Origin: Pseudaminobacter soli (ex Li et al. 2025)
GTDB lineage: Bacteria > Pseudomonadota > Alphaproteobacteria > Rhizobiales > Rhizobiaceae
Direction: 5' to 3'
Length of the DNA stretch: 64,000 nucleotides
Assembly: GCF_003012705.1 (NCBI RefSeq)
Contig: NZ_PXYL01000001.1
Coordinates: forward strand, 186,001 to 250,000
A program made the position numbers and the translations under genes. Shown here piece by piece: positions 24,825 to 33,501 of this stretch (position 1 is its first letter; each line of letters opens with the position of its first letter). The notes under the pieces are model-generated. The model worked only from the letters and a program-made list of their open reading frames with translations. It was not told the origin of the DNA and did not search any database.

Positions 24825-26114
24825 TCAACGCTCGTCCAATATGGCCAGCGCCACGAGCGCCAGCACGATTGAAGGCAGAACCTTGACCAGCGGCCCGAGC
24901 GGGTCGGCCCAGAGAGTCGGCGACAGCAAGGTAGCCGCGGCGAGATAAGCGAGCGACAGGGCGACCATTCCCTTGAGCGCGGGGCCGGCGTAGCGGCGCA
25001 CGATGACGCCGACACCGAGAGCGATGTCGGCGAGGCTCGTAAGCACAGTCAATATGGTGGCTGCGGCTGTGGATAGCCCGGCATCGACCAGATGCGCGGC
25101 CGAAGCCTCGAAGCGCAGCAACGCGATGATGCCCGAGAGCAACCAGAACAGGCTTGACGTGCCGAATATGACCGGCTTCAGCAGATAGAGCCTGGCGAAC
25201 CAGAGGTCCTGCACGCCTCCTGGCGCATCGCGCAAGGTTTCGTCGAGCGACTTGAAACGCAATTCCGGCAATTCATTCGGCTCAGGCGCGGTGACGCCGC
25301 CAGCGGCGGCCGCCATGGCGGTCGAGCGCAGGGGCGACCTCCAGCCGAGATGACCAAGCAGGTCGGCCGCACGCGCAACCGGTCTGGCGATGATTTCCGA
25401 TACGGCGATCGCGGTGCGTGGCGGAACCCCGAGCCATTGGCGGTGCCGATCGACAGTCTGCGCCAGCGTCAGCACCTCAGGTGCCGCGATGTCGAGGTCG
25501 GTGCCCGCAGCCAGGCGGCCATCGAGAGCGCGGCAAACGCATTCCGAAACGTCGTCCAGGGCCGCGAACTGCATCGGCGTGCCTCCATGAACGAGCGGGG
25601 TCGCCAAAGGAACGGCGGCAAGTGCGCGCAGCAATGCTGAACCACCATGCGCGTCGCGCCCGATGACGATGGCCGGCCGAAGGATGACGAAGGGCATGCC
25701 GGATGCCTTCAATGCGGCATCGGCATTGCGCTTGCTGGCAAGAAAAGCTGTGTCAGCTGCGCCGCCATCCGTGCGCGCCGAAATCTGGACGATGAGCCTG
25801 ACCTGAGAGCCAGCAGCCGCGCGATAAAGCGCTTGCATCGCGACTTCCTGCACGGCCACCACGTCATCGCGCGCGCCATCCTGAAGGGCGCCTGCGCAAT
25901 TCACCACTGCATCGACTTGGGCAAGCAAAGGCTGCCAGTGACTGGGTGTGCGGAGCCTTGCAATGTCGGCCTCTTGCCAGGCAAGTTCCGGCATGCGCCG
26001 GGCGCCGACACCGCGATTTCGCGCAAGTGCAGTAACCGCATGCCCCCGACAGGCGAGGGCGCGCGCGACGCTTGATCCGATGAAACCGTTTCCGCCCAGA
26101 ATCAAAACCCGCAT
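24825..26114 (-). CDS. Fusion of NAD(P)-binding SDR-type domain and DoxX-like membrane domain
   Basis: 429 residues. Residues 1-290 form an atypical SDR/NmrA-like Rossmann domain starting [20 protein letters not shown], with [14 protein letters not shown] and [12 protein letters not shown]. Residues about 310-429 form a four-helix DoxX-like membrane domain ([20 protein letters not shown] onward). Similar two-domain proteins occur in rhizobia and are annotated as SDR family oxidoreductases. ATG 26114 gives the Rossmann motif at once. It is the first gene of an operon with the DUF2269 protein and divergent from nthA (98 bases). Substrate unknown; a membrane-bound quinone-related role is only a guess. 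Confidence 0.8.
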   Translation of the reverse strand: MRVLILGGNGFIGSSVARALACRGHAVTALARNRGVGARRMPELAWQEADIARLRTPSHWQPLLAQVDAVVNCAGALQDGARDDVVAVQEVAMQALYRAAAGSQVRLIVQISARTDGGAADTAFLASKRNADAALKASGMPFVILRPAIVIGRDAHGGSALLRALAAVPLATPLVHGGTPMQFAALDDVSECVCRALDGRLAAGTDLDIAAPEVLTLAQTVDRHRQWLGVPPRTAIAVSEIIARPVARAADLLGHLGWRSPLRSTAMAAAAGGVTAPEPNELPELRFKSLDETLRDAPGGVQDLWFARLYLLKPVIFGTSSLFWLLSGIIALLRFEASAAHLVDAGLSTAAATILTVLTSLADIALGVGVIVRRYAGPALKGMVALSLAYLAAATLLSPTLWADPLGPLVKVLPSIVLALVALAILDER

Positions 26115-26212
26115 GGAACAACCATAGCGGGGCCGTTCAGGCGCGCAAATCGCTTCACTGGTCCAAGACACGGCGCTTGCGCGCGGGCGTGCCGGGGCAT
26201 AGCCTTCCGGAC

Positions 26213-26830
26213 ATGTCGCACGATCATGACCACGACCACCATCACGACAATGAACTCGATCCGATGGCTGCGCGGGTGCGGGCGCTTGAGACGATCCTGA
26301 CGCAGAAGGGGCTGATAGATCCCGCTGCCATCGACGTGATCGTCGACACCTATGAGACCAAGGTGGGGCCGCGCAACGGCGCCCGCGTGGTGGCGAAGGC
26401 CTGGAGCGACCCGGAATTCGCCGAGTGGCTGAAGCGCGACGCCACCGCGGCGATCGCTTCGCTCGGCTACACCGGGCGCCAGGGCGAACACATGCAGGCG
26501 GTGTTCAACACGCCCGACCAGCACAACATGGTCGTCTGCACCCTGTGCTCCTGCTACCCGTGGTCGGTGCTCGGCCTGCCGCCGGTCTGGTACAAGTCGC
26601 CGCCCTACCGCTCGCGCGCCGTGATCGATCCGCGCGGCGTGCTTGCCGAATTCGGCGTGACGCTGCCGGACGAGACGAAGATTCGCGTGTGGGATTCCAC
26701 CGCCGAACTGCGCTATCTCGTCGTGCCGATGCGCCCGGCCGGCACCGAGGGCTGGAGCGAAGAAGACCTCGCCGATCTGGTGACACGGGATTCCATGATC
26801 GGCACCGGCCTTGCCAGGGAGGCCGCATGA
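26213..26830 (+). CDS. nthA: Nitrile hydratase alpha subunit, cobalt type
   Basis: Catalytic subunit of the enzyme that hydrates nitriles to amides. 205 residues. The metal-claw motif is C109-T-L-C112-S113-C114; Thr in the second position marks the cobalt class (iron enzymes have Ser), and two of the ligands are cysteines oxidised to sulfinic and sulfenic acid. The N-terminus is unusually His/Asp-rich ([12 protein letters not shown]), perhaps holding Co or other metal for loading. [20 protein letters not shown] precedes the claw. ATG 26213; its stop overlaps nthB (ATGA). Confidence 0.95.
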   Translation: MSHDHDHDHHHDNELDPMAARVRALETILTQKGLIDPAAIDVIVDTYETKVGPRNGARVVAKAWSDPEFAEWLKRDATAAIASLGYTGRQGEHMQAVFNTPDQHNMVVCTLCSCYPWSVLGLPPVWYKSPPYRSRAVIDPRGVLAEFGVTLPDETKIRVWDSTAELRYLVVPMRPAGTEGWSEEDLADLVTRDSMIGTGLAREAA

Positions 26831-27486
26831 ACGGCCCGCAGGATCTTGGCGGCCAGATGGGATTCGGGCCTGTCGCGCCTGAGAAGGATGAACCCTATTT
26901 CCACGCCGAGTGGGAAAAGCGCGCGCTGGGCGTGACGCTTTCCGCCGGCGCCATGGGGCACTGGAACATCGATGAAAGCCGCCATGCGCGCGAAAGCCTG
27001 CATCCGGCCGACTATTATGCCTCCAGCTACTACGAGATCTGGATCAAGGCGCTGGAGACGCTTTTGAAGCGCCACGGTTTTGTCACGCAGGACGAACTGC
27101 TGGTAGGCAAGTCGCTGGGCGGCAACGCCCGGGCCAAGCGGGTGCTGCAGGCGGAGGATGTGCCGGCAGTGCTGGCGCGCGGCGGACCTTGCAACCGTCC
27201 GGTCGGCGCCGACGCGCGCTTCAAGGCCGGCGACCGCGTGCGCACCAAGAATTTCAATCCTGAAGGCCACACCCGCCTGCCGCGCTATGCGCGCGATAAG
27301 GTCGGCGTGATCGATGTCGTGCGCGAGGGTTTTGTCTTTCCCGACACCAACGCCCACGGCCGCGGCGAGAATCCGCAATGGGTCTACACGGTCGTCTTCG
27401 AAAGTCGCGAGATCTGGGGCGAGGGGGCCGACCCGACGCTTGCCGTCAGCATCGATGCCTGGGAGAGCTATCTTGAGCCGGCATGA
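26827..27486 (+). CDS. nthB: Nitrile hydratase beta subunit
   Basis: 219 residues. The N-terminal half shows [16 protein letters not shown] and [13 protein letters not shown], and the C-terminal SH3-like barrel shows [24 protein letters not shown] and [21 protein letters not shown], all typical of the beta subunit, which forms the active site with alpha. It overlaps nthA by four bases and is itself overlapped by the accessory gene, so the three subunits are tightly coupled. Confidence 0.95.
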   Translation: MNGPQDLGGQMGFGPVAPEKDEPYFHAEWEKRALGVTLSAGAMGHWNIDESRHARESLHPADYYASSYYEIWIKALETLLKRHGFVTQDELLVGKSLGGNARAKRVLQAEDVPAVLARGGPCNRPVGADARFKAGDRVRTKNFNPEGHTRLPRYARDKVGVIDVVREGFVFPDTNAHGRGENPQWVYTVVFESREIWGEGADPTLAVSIDAWESYLEPA

Positions 27487-27829
27487 AAAGGGGCGTCCGC
27501 TGCCGTCCGGCATCGACGAGCCGGTCTTTTCCGAGCCGTGGCAGGCCGAGGCCTTTGCGCTGACCGTGGCTCTGCACGAGAAGGGTTTTTTCTCCTGGGG
27601 CGAGTGGGCGGAGGTGCTGTCCGCCGAGGTGAAGGCGCCGGGCGCGGCTCAGGACGGCAGCGACTATTACGATTGCTGGCTGCGTGCGCTGGAAAAGCTG
27701 CTGGCCGCCAAGGGTGTCGCGCCTCAGCACGATGTCGACCAACTCGCCGCCGCCTGGCAGCGGGCAGCCCACGCCACGCCGCACGGCAAGCCGATCCTGC
27801 TCGAGAACGATCCGGAGTGTGGTCAGTAA
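27473..27829 (+). CDS. Nitrile hydratase accessory protein
   Basis: 118 residues. It resembles the N-terminal half of the beta subunit (EPWQAEAFALTVALHEKGFFSWGEWAEVLSAE, SDYYDCWLRALEKLLAAKG), as do the small activator proteins that deliver cobalt to the alpha subunit by subunit exchange. Start TTG 27473 overlaps nthB by 14 bases with GGGAGAG about six bases upstream; there is no better ATG. It completes the operon nthA-nthB-accessory. A downstream amidase is not present in the window. Confidence 0.8.
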   Translation: MSRHEKGRPLPSGIDEPVFSEPWQAEAFALTVALHEKGFFSWGEWAEVLSAEVKAPGAAQDGSDYYDCWLRALEKLLAAKGVAPQHDVDQLAAAWQRAAHATPHGKPILLENDPECGQ

Positions 27830-27875
27830 AACATGATCCCGAAAAGTTGCAGACTTTTCGGACAAGATCATGTTT
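27828..27875. repeat. Nested palindromic intergenic repeat, copy 1
   Basis: Outer arms AAACATGATC / GATCATGTTT (27829-27838 / 27866-27875) enclose inner arms CCGAAAAGT / ACTTTTCGG (27839-27847 / 27853-27861) around TGCAG. The element lies between two convergent genes. A near-identical copy in opposite orientation is at 52583-52627. It can form a long hairpin and may act as a transcript terminator or mRNA stabiliser. Confidence 0.85.
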
Positions 27876-27908
27876 CAAAACAAAACCTTAGAGCGCGTCG
27901 TCTGGCCC

Positions 27909-29288
27909 TTACGCCAGCGGCTTCAACTCGCCCAGCATGGTGGGGATGAGCTCCGACACTGTCGGATGGATGTGCACCGCGCGCTGGATCGTCGTGTAGG
28001 GCGCCTTGGCGTACATGACGTCCAGAATGCAATGGATAGCTTCGTCCCCACCGGTGCCGAGGATCGAGGCGCCCAGGATTTCCTTGCTGTCGGCGTCGAC
28101 CAGCGCCTTCATGAAACCCTGCGTCTCGCCTTTCTCGACGGCGCGGTTCACGCGCGTCATCGGCCTTTCGCCGACCAGCACGCGCCGGCCTGACTTGCGC
28201 GCCTCAGCTTCGCTCATGCCGACCCGGCCGAGAGGCGGATCGATATAGAGCGCATAGGCGGTGATGCGGTCGCTCACTTTGCGCGGATCATTGTCCAGCA
28301 GATTGGCGGCGACGATCTCGAAATCGTTGTAGGAGGTGTGGGTGAAGGCGCCGCGGCCATTGCAGTCGCCCAGCGCCCAGATGCCTGGCACATTGGTGCG
28401 CAACTGGTCATCGACGGTGATATAGCCACGCTTGTCAGTCGTCACGCCCGCCGCCTCGAGGCCGAGATCGTCGGTATTGGGGCGCCTGCCGACGGCCAGC
28501 AGCACATGCGAGCCGACGATTTCGGGCTCGCCCTCGGTGCAGTCGACGCCGACGGTGATGTCCTTGCCGCTCGGCGCGAAGGTGATGCATTCGGCCTTGC
28601 AGCGTATGGTGATGCCTTCATTTTCGAGAATGCTGCGGATGGCGACGGAAACATCTTCATCCTCGCGTTGGACGAGCCGATCATTCTTCTCGACCACCGT
28701 GACCTCGCTGCCGAAGCGGCGATACATCTGCGCGAATTCCAGCCCGACATAGCTGCCGCCGATGATGACGAGATGGCGCGGCAGGATGTCGAGATCGAGG
28801 ATCGAGGTGTTGGTGAGATAGTTCACCTGGTTCACGCCGGGCATGTCCGGCACGTTCGCCCGGCCGCCGACATTGATGAAGATGCGATCCGAAACCAGCG
28901 TTTCGTCGCCCACCCGGACCTCGCGCGGCGAAATGAACGTGGCATGATCTTCATAGACCGTGCAGCGCTCCATGTTCTTCAGCCAGTTTTCGACGCTCCG
29001 GCGTGAATTCCCCGAAACGGTGTCCTTGCGCGCCTTCACCGCTTTCATGTCGACCCCGACCGGGGCGCCCAACGTCACGCCGTAGTCGGAAGCGCGGCGG
29101 GCCAAATGGGCGGCGTAGGCGCTCGCGACGAGCGTTTTGGTCGGGGTGCAGCCGGTGTTCACGCAGGTGCCGCCGATCAGTTTTCGCTCGATGATGGCGA
29201 CGCTCATGCCGGCTGCGGTGAGGCGGCCGGCGAGCGGCGGCCCAGCCTGGCCGGCACCGATGATGATGGCGTCGAAGCGGCTACTCAT
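27909..29288 (-). CDS. FAD-dependent pyridine nucleotide-disulfide oxidoreductase (MerA/Lpd-like)
   Basis: 459 residues of the class-I disulfide reductase family. Rossmann FAD motif IIIGAGQAGPPLAGRL (residues 8-23), redox-active disulfide C42-V-N-T-G-C47 (CVNTGCTPTKT), NAD(P) motif VIIGGSYVGLEFA near 175, and the C-terminal dimer domain with HPTVSELIPTML, where His-x-x-x-x-Glu is the catalytic base pair. It lacks the N-terminal metal-binding domain and C-terminal Cys pair of mercuric reductase, so mercury reduction is unlikely. Homologues are often labelled 'FAD-containing oxidoreductase'. The start overlaps the upstream DUF4126 stop by four bases. Confidence 0.88.
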   Translation of the reverse strand: MSSRFDAIIIGAGQAGPPLAGRLTAAGMSVAIIERKLIGGTCVNTGCTPTKTLVASAYAAHLARRASDYGVTLGAPVGVDMKAVKARKDTVSGNSRRSVENWLKNMERCTVYEDHATFISPREVRVGDETLVSDRIFINVGGRANVPDMPGVNQVNYLTNTSILDLDILPRHLVIIGGSYVGLEFAQMYRRFGSEVTVVEKNDRLVQREDEDVSVAIRSILENEGITIRCKAECITFAPSGKDITVGVDCTEGEPEIVGSHVLLAVGRRPNTDDLGLEAAGVTTDKRGYITVDDQLRTNVPGIWALGDCNGRGAFTHTSYNDFEIVAANLLDNDPRKVSDRITAYALYIDPPLGRVGMSEAEARKSGRRVLVGERPMTRVNRAVEKGETQGFMKALVDADSKEILGASILGTGGDEAIHCILDVMYAKAPYTTIQRAVHIHPTVSELIPTMLGELKPLA

Positions 29289-29752
29289 AGCGCAAACCGT
29301 ACGATCAGATAGGCGCCGACGATCGCGACGGCGTCTTCGAGGAGCGCAATCGGCGTGTCATTGCCGCCGATAGCCGCGACAAGCCGTTTCCTCGCCTGAT
29401 AACCGCCGAGTGTGCCGATTACAGCGCCGATGGCGCCCGCAACCAGCCCGCCGACAAGCTTGCCGCCGGCAGTGCCGATGATCGCCCCGCAAAAGGCCCC
29501 GCTGACGATACGCGCGCTGAACTGCTGCGGCACCGTGCGGCTCGGCGTGTTGGGCAGCTGGTCGGTGATGAGTTCGATGACCGCCAGGATGCTGAAGATG
29601 TAGGGCGTGAAGCGATAGCCCATGAAGGCTGCCCAGGTGCCTTGCACAGGCAGCCAGCCAAGAAAGGCGGCCCAGCTGACGGCAGCCGGCGCCATCATGG
29701 TCCGTAATCCGGCAACGACGCCGATGAGAAGCGCAAAAAGATAAATCGACAT
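29285..29752 (-). CDS. DUF4126 family membrane protein
   Basis: 155 residues, starting MSIYLFALLIGVVAGLRTMMAPAAVSW, with several Gly/Ala-rich hydrophobic segments (SGAFCGAIIGTAGGKLVGGLVAGAIGAVIG). This matches DUF4126, integral membrane proteins of unknown function. It is the first gene of a pair with the flavoprotein (4-base overlap), so a shared redox or membrane role is suggested by position only. ATG 29752 is chosen because the longer frame adds noise-like sequence. Confidence 0.75.
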   Translation of the reverse strand: MSIYLFALLIGVVAGLRTMMAPAAVSWAAFLGWLPVQGTWAAFMGYRFTPYIFSILAVIELITDQLPNTPSRTVPQQFSARIVSGAFCGAIIGTAGGKLVGGLVAGAIGAVIGTLGGYQARKRLVAAIGGNDTPIALLEDAVAIVGAYLIVRFAL

Positions 29753-29986
29753 GCTGGTTCCCGCTTGAAGGCCTCGGTTGGTCGACGGTTCTGAACGGCG
29801 GCAGTCGGATTTTAGTAAGATACGTAAGCTTCTGCGATGAAGGCTAGTTCGGCGTCTACTCGGCTCCTTGTCAAGTGTAGCGCAAGGGAGCAAAAAGGCC
29901 ACGATTTCGCGCAGACCGACCTGGGCTGAGCGCGCCCAACGCGCAAATGCCTTGCCCTTCGCACGCGAATCCTGTCTGTCGAAGCC

Positions 29987-31114
29987 ATGGAATTCTCTCC
30001 TCAACAGGATGCCGCCCTACAGGCGGTGGCAAAATGGCTGAAGGGCGGCCGGCCCCAGGTCTTCCGCCTGTTCGGCTATGCGGGCACGGGCAAGACGACG
30101 TTGGCGCGCTACTTTGCCGAGCATGTCGACGGTCAGGTGCAGTTCGCCGCCTTTACCGGCAAGGCCGCGCAAGTTCTGCGCTCCAAGGGCGCGACCAACG
30201 CCCGCACCATCCACTCGCTGATCTACCGGCCGAAGGGCGAGGAAGCGATCGAGGACGAGACGACCGGCAAGACCTCGATGTCGCCGACCTTCTCGCTCAA
30301 CCGCCAGAGCCCGATCGCAAAGGCCGCGCTGGTCGTCATCGACGAATGCTCGATGGTGGACGAGGAACTGGGCCGCGATCTGCTGTCCTTCGGCACGCCG
30401 ATCCTGGTGCTGGGCGATCCCGGCCAGCTGCCGCCGATTTCCGGCGGCGGCTTCTTCACCGAGCACGAGCCGGATTTCCTGCTGACCGAAATCCACCGCC
30501 AGGCGCGGGACAACCCGATCATCAAGCTGGCGCTCGACGTTCGCGAAGGGCGCGAATTCATGCGCGGCGACAATGGCACCGCCCAGGTCATCGGCAAGGA
30601 GCAGGTCACGCAGGATCTGGTGCTGTCGGCGGATCAGGTGCTGGTCGGCACCAACCGCACGCGCAAGCGCTACAATGGGCGTCTGCGCGAGCTCAAGGGC
30701 TTTACCGCCAGCTATCCGCAGGCCGGCGACAAGCTGGTGTGCCTGCGCAACGACCCGGCCAAGGGGCTGCTCAACGGCTCGCTGTGGAAGGTCATGACCT
30801 CGTCACGAGAGACGGTGAAGCCCGGCATCAACCTGCTGGTTTCGCCCGAGGAGGACGATCCGGACCGCGGCGTCGCCAAGATCAAGCTGCTCAAGGCCGC
30901 GTTCGAGAGCCCGGACGAAGAAATCCCCTGGCAGCAGAAGAAGCGCTTCGACGATTTCGACTATGGCTATGCGCTGACCGTGCACAAGGCGCAGGGTTCG
31001 CAGTGGAACAATGTCGTCCTGTTCGACGAGAGCTTTGCCTTCAAGGACACGCGCCAGCGCTGGCTCTACACGGCTATCACCCGCGCGGCCGAGCGGCTGA
31101 CGATCGTCCGCTAG
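29987..31114 (+). CDS. ATP-dependent RecD-like DNA helicase
   Basis: A compact 375-residue SF1 helicase of the RecD/COG0507 type. Walker A FGYAGTGKTTL (residues 29-39), an AFTGKAAQVLRSKG motif Ia-like segment, Walker B VVIDECSMVDEEL, motif III LGDPGQLPP, motif IV-like segment IHRQARDNPII, and C-terminal motifs YALTVHKAQGSQWNNVVL and YTAITRAAERL. It lacks the N-terminal extension of RecD2. No RecB/RecC partner is nearby. Role is presumably in DNA repair or replication-fork processing; the native substrate is unknown. Confidence 0.88.
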   Translation: MEFSPQQDAALQAVAKWLKGGRPQVFRLFGYAGTGKTTLARYFAEHVDGQVQFAAFTGKAAQVLRSKGATNARTIHSLIYRPKGEEAIEDETTGKTSMSPTFSLNRQSPIAKAALVVIDECSMVDEELGRDLLSFGTPILVLGDPGQLPPISGGGFFTEHEPDFLLTEIHRQARDNPIIKLALDVREGREFMRGDNGTAQVIGKEQVTQDLVLSADQVLVGTNRTRKRYNGRLRELKGFTASYPQAGDKLVCLRNDPAKGLLNGSLWKVMTSSRETVKPGINLLVSPEEDDPDRGVAKIKLLKAAFESPDEEIPWQQKKRFDDFDYGYALTVHKAQGSQWNNVVLFDESFAFKDTRQRWLYTAITRAAERLTIVR

Positions 31115-31171
31115 CTGCGCTGGCGGCGCAGCCGGGAAATGCCACCGTAAGGCTCGGCGCGCCTCGTTGCC

Positions 31172-32044
31172 TTACTCGATGATCTCGAAAAGCAGTGCCG
31201 TCGCGTCGTCGCTCATCTTGAAACGCGGATATTTCGTGCCGTCCGGATCCTCGACCCGCTCGATCCGCCGCAATTCGTCGAGCAGCGTCGAAAGGCCGTT
31301 TTCGCGCGCGGCGGCGACCAATTCTTGCGGGCTATAGCGCAGATACTGGTCGGCCAGGGCGGCAAAGCCGTCGCTGCACAGAAGACCGGTTGCGGGCAGG
31401 GTGGGGGTGAGTAGTTCGCTCGCCAGGTGGTTGCCGGCGTCGGGTTCGACACCCAATGTCCACACACCGGAGGCGGGGCTGTTGTAGGCGGCGCGGCGAC
31501 GGCGCAACTCGTCGCGCACCGTCGGTTCCTCGGCCAACGCCTGATAGGCGGAAAAGCCGCCGGCGTGGGCAAGCGCCAGCCGCGCGCCCTCGCGTTCGGC
31601 CTGCGCCGCGCCCTTGAGCGCGCTGGTTTCGATGACCTTGCCGTCGTCGCCGACGAGGAACAGCCGGCAGTCGCCGAGCCCATAGGTGACGAGCTCGTCG
31701 TCCTCGATCCGCACCATCTGGAAACTCGCAACAGGCAGGTTCCACGGCTCGATGGGCAGCGAATGTGCCGCTTCATGCACGACATTGGCGGCGCGGGCGT
31801 TGAACTCCTCCACGACCTCGGCCATTTCCCGGCCAGGACGCACCATCTGCTCGAAGGAGCTTTGGGCGAATTGGGCCAGCCAGGCGGCGTCCGAGCCGTG
31901 CAGGCCGACGATGCTGTTGCCGCCGAGGCCGGTGGCCCCGTCTATCACGAAAGCGCAAGTGGCATTGCCGCCGGCAGCGTCCTCATTGGGGCGCGAGGCC
32001 GACCCGGCGTCTGAGATCGAATCGATGATGCGTATGTTTGGCAT
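31172..32044 (-). CDS. PP2C-like serine/threonine phosphatase family protein
   Basis: 290 residues. Motifs of PP2C/PppA-type phosphatases: SRPNEDA near the N-terminus, the metal-binding Asp in FVIDGATGLGGNS, LVTYGLGDCRLFLV, LLCSDGFAALADQY and the terminal MSDDATALLFE. All expected metal-coordinating Asp residues appear present. ATG 32044 gives the phosphatase start MPNIRIIDSISDAG. It follows the SpoIIAA-like gene on the same strand by 65 bases, so co-transcription is possible. Substrate is unknown; the adjacent SpoIIAA-like protein is a candidate partner. Confidence 0.8.
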   Translation of the reverse strand: MPNIRIIDSISDAGSASRPNEDAAGGNATCAFVIDGATGLGGNSIVGLHGSDAAWLAQFAQSSFEQMVRPGREMAEVVEEFNARAANVVHEAAHSLPIEPWNLPVASFQMVRIEDDELVTYGLGDCRLFLVGDDGKVIETSALKGAAQAEREGARLALAHAGGFSAYQALAEEPTVRDELRRRRAAYNSPASGVWTLGVEPDAGNHLASELLTPTLPATGLLCSDGFAALADQYLRYSPQELVAAARENGLSTLLDELRRIERVEDPDGTKYPRFKMSDDATALLFEIIE

Positions 32045-32109
32045 GGTGGAAGCGGTGTCGCGTGAGGCAGTGACGGCAATGTGACCGCAAGCCCTCGCGC
32101 CTGGCAATG

Positions 32110-32514
32110 CTATTTCTCATCCACAGGAAGCGCATCGAGCCACGACCAGGCCTTTTCCTCTTCCTCGGAGGCGAAGTGGCGGATTTCCACCGTGGTGGCG
32201 ATCACAAGCAGGGCCCTGGCATAGATCGTCCAGTTGGGTTCGCCGACGGCGGCGCAGCGGCGTACATGTTCCAGCGCATGCTGGCGGCCTTCGCTGCGTG
32301 TTTTCCTCGAAACATCCAGCCATTCTGCCCCGTCATAGTCGACGATGCGGATCAGCAGGTCGATCCTGTCGTGAAGCTCATATGCGCCCTCCAGCAGGCC
32401 ATACAGGTTTTCTATGTCGGCTGCCGTTATGCGTCCCGTAAGTTCAAAGGCATAAGCGTCTGGGCGGTTCGTCTCGATGCGGCGAACGGCTGGGACATAG
32501 TCGGCCATGCCCAT
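32110..32514 (-). CDS. SpoIIAA-like (STAS/SEC14-type) protein
   Basis: 134 residues matching the SpoIIAA-like family: AFELTGRITAADIENLYGLLEGAYELHDRIDLLIRIVDYDGAEW in the first half and IYARALLVIATTVEIRHFA later. Family members fold like STAS domains but usually lack the phosphorylatable serine of SpoIIAA, and their roles are mostly unknown. Start ATG 32514 is chosen because AGGAGG lies eight bases upstream; longer in-frame starts do not have a Shine-Dalgarno. It is upstream of the PP2C-like gene and divergent from pdxJ (143 bases). Confidence 0.78.
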   Translation of the reverse strand: MGMADYVPAVRRIETNRPDAYAFELTGRITAADIENLYGLLEGAYELHDRIDLLIRIVDYDGAEWLDVSRKTRSEGRQHALEHVRRCAAVGEPNWTIYARALLVIATTVEIRHFASEEEEKAWSWLDALPVDEK

Positions 32515-32657
32515 CGAAAGCTCCTCCTTTTGCATCCGGATGGTCGTAAACTGGAACACACAAAGCCGCTGTCTGTTCCCGCAGGACGCGCTATAGAAGT
32601 CGAGGGCCGGGACCATATTAATAGGTACTGGCCCCAGCTGAAAAACAGGTCGCAGAC

Positions 32658-33398
32658 ATGCCCGCAAAACTTTCCGTCAATCTGAACGCCGTCGCCCTGC
32701 TTCGTAACCGCCGCGACCTGCCGTGGCCCAGCGTGACGGGCCTGGGACGCGCCGCCCTGGCTGCCGGCGCGCACGGCTTGACCGTGCATCCGCGCCCCGA
32801 CGAGCGCCACACGCGCTTTTCCGACCTGCCCGAATTGCGGGCGCTGATCGACGATGAGTTCCCCAGGGCCGAGTTCAACGTCGAGGGTTATCCGACCGAA
32901 GACTTCCTGCAGCTTGTGGAAAAGCACCAGCCCGACCAGGTCACGCTTGTGCCTGACGATCCATCGCAGCCCACCTCCGACCACGGCTGGAACTTCGTCG
33001 AACAGCAGGCGTTTTTGACATCGATTGTCAAAAGACTGAAGAAGGGCGGGTTTCGCGTGTCACTGTTTTCCGATGCTGATCCATCCCAGGTTTCTGCCGC
33101 CCGTGACACCGGCACCGATCGCATCGAGCTCTACACGGGGCCGTATGGCGGTTGCCATTCCGATCCCGAAAGGGCAGCCAAGGAATTGGAAAAGCTCGGG
33201 AAAACCGCCGATGCCGCTTTGGCTGCGGGGCTTGCCGTCAATGCCGGGCACGACCTTGTCGTCGCCAACCTGCCGGCATTGGTCAGGCGCATACCTGACC
33301 TGGCGGAAGTCTCGATCGGCCATGGACTCACGGCCGATGCATTGGAATACGGCATGGCTGAGACGACCCGGCGTTTTTTGAAGGCGTGTGGCTGGTAA
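32658..33398 (+). CDS. pdxJ: Pyridoxine 5'-phosphate synthase
   Basis: Condenses 1-deoxyxylulose 5-phosphate with 3-amino-2-oxopropyl phosphate to pyridoxine 5'-phosphate. 246 residues, a TIM-barrel protein of normal length. Conserved segments: [62 protein letters not shown] and [12 protein letters not shown]. No other PLP gene is adjacent in this window; the two transsulfuration enzymes at 47 kb are PLP users but unlinked. Confidence 0.97.
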   Translation: MPAKLSVNLNAVALLRNRRDLPWPSVTGLGRAALAAGAHGLTVHPRPDERHTRFSDLPELRALIDDEFPRAEFNVEGYPTEDFLQLVEKHQPDQVTLVPDDPSQPTSDHGWNFVEQQAFLTSIVKRLKKGGFRVSLFSDADPSQVSAARDTGTDRIELYTGPYGGCHSDPERAAKELEKLGKTADAALAAGLAVNAGHDLVVANLPALVRRIPDLAEVSIGHGLTADALEYGMAETTRRFLKACGW

Positions 33399-33501
33399 AC
33401 GTGTAAGGATGACATGGCCTGCGGCGAGCTGTCGCGACGAGGCAGTTGATATTCTCGCTCAGCAGGAGTAGAGGACCCGCCGCCTCATCGGAGTGTCATA
33501 A

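Noticed and set aside
27909-29288. Mercuric reductase
   Set aside because: Lacks the N-terminal heavy-metal domain and C-terminal Cys pair, and no mer genes are present.
29947-31182. 411-residue plus-strand frame overlapping the RecD-like gene
   Set aside because: Low-complexity shadow of the real helicase frame, which has all SF1 motifs.
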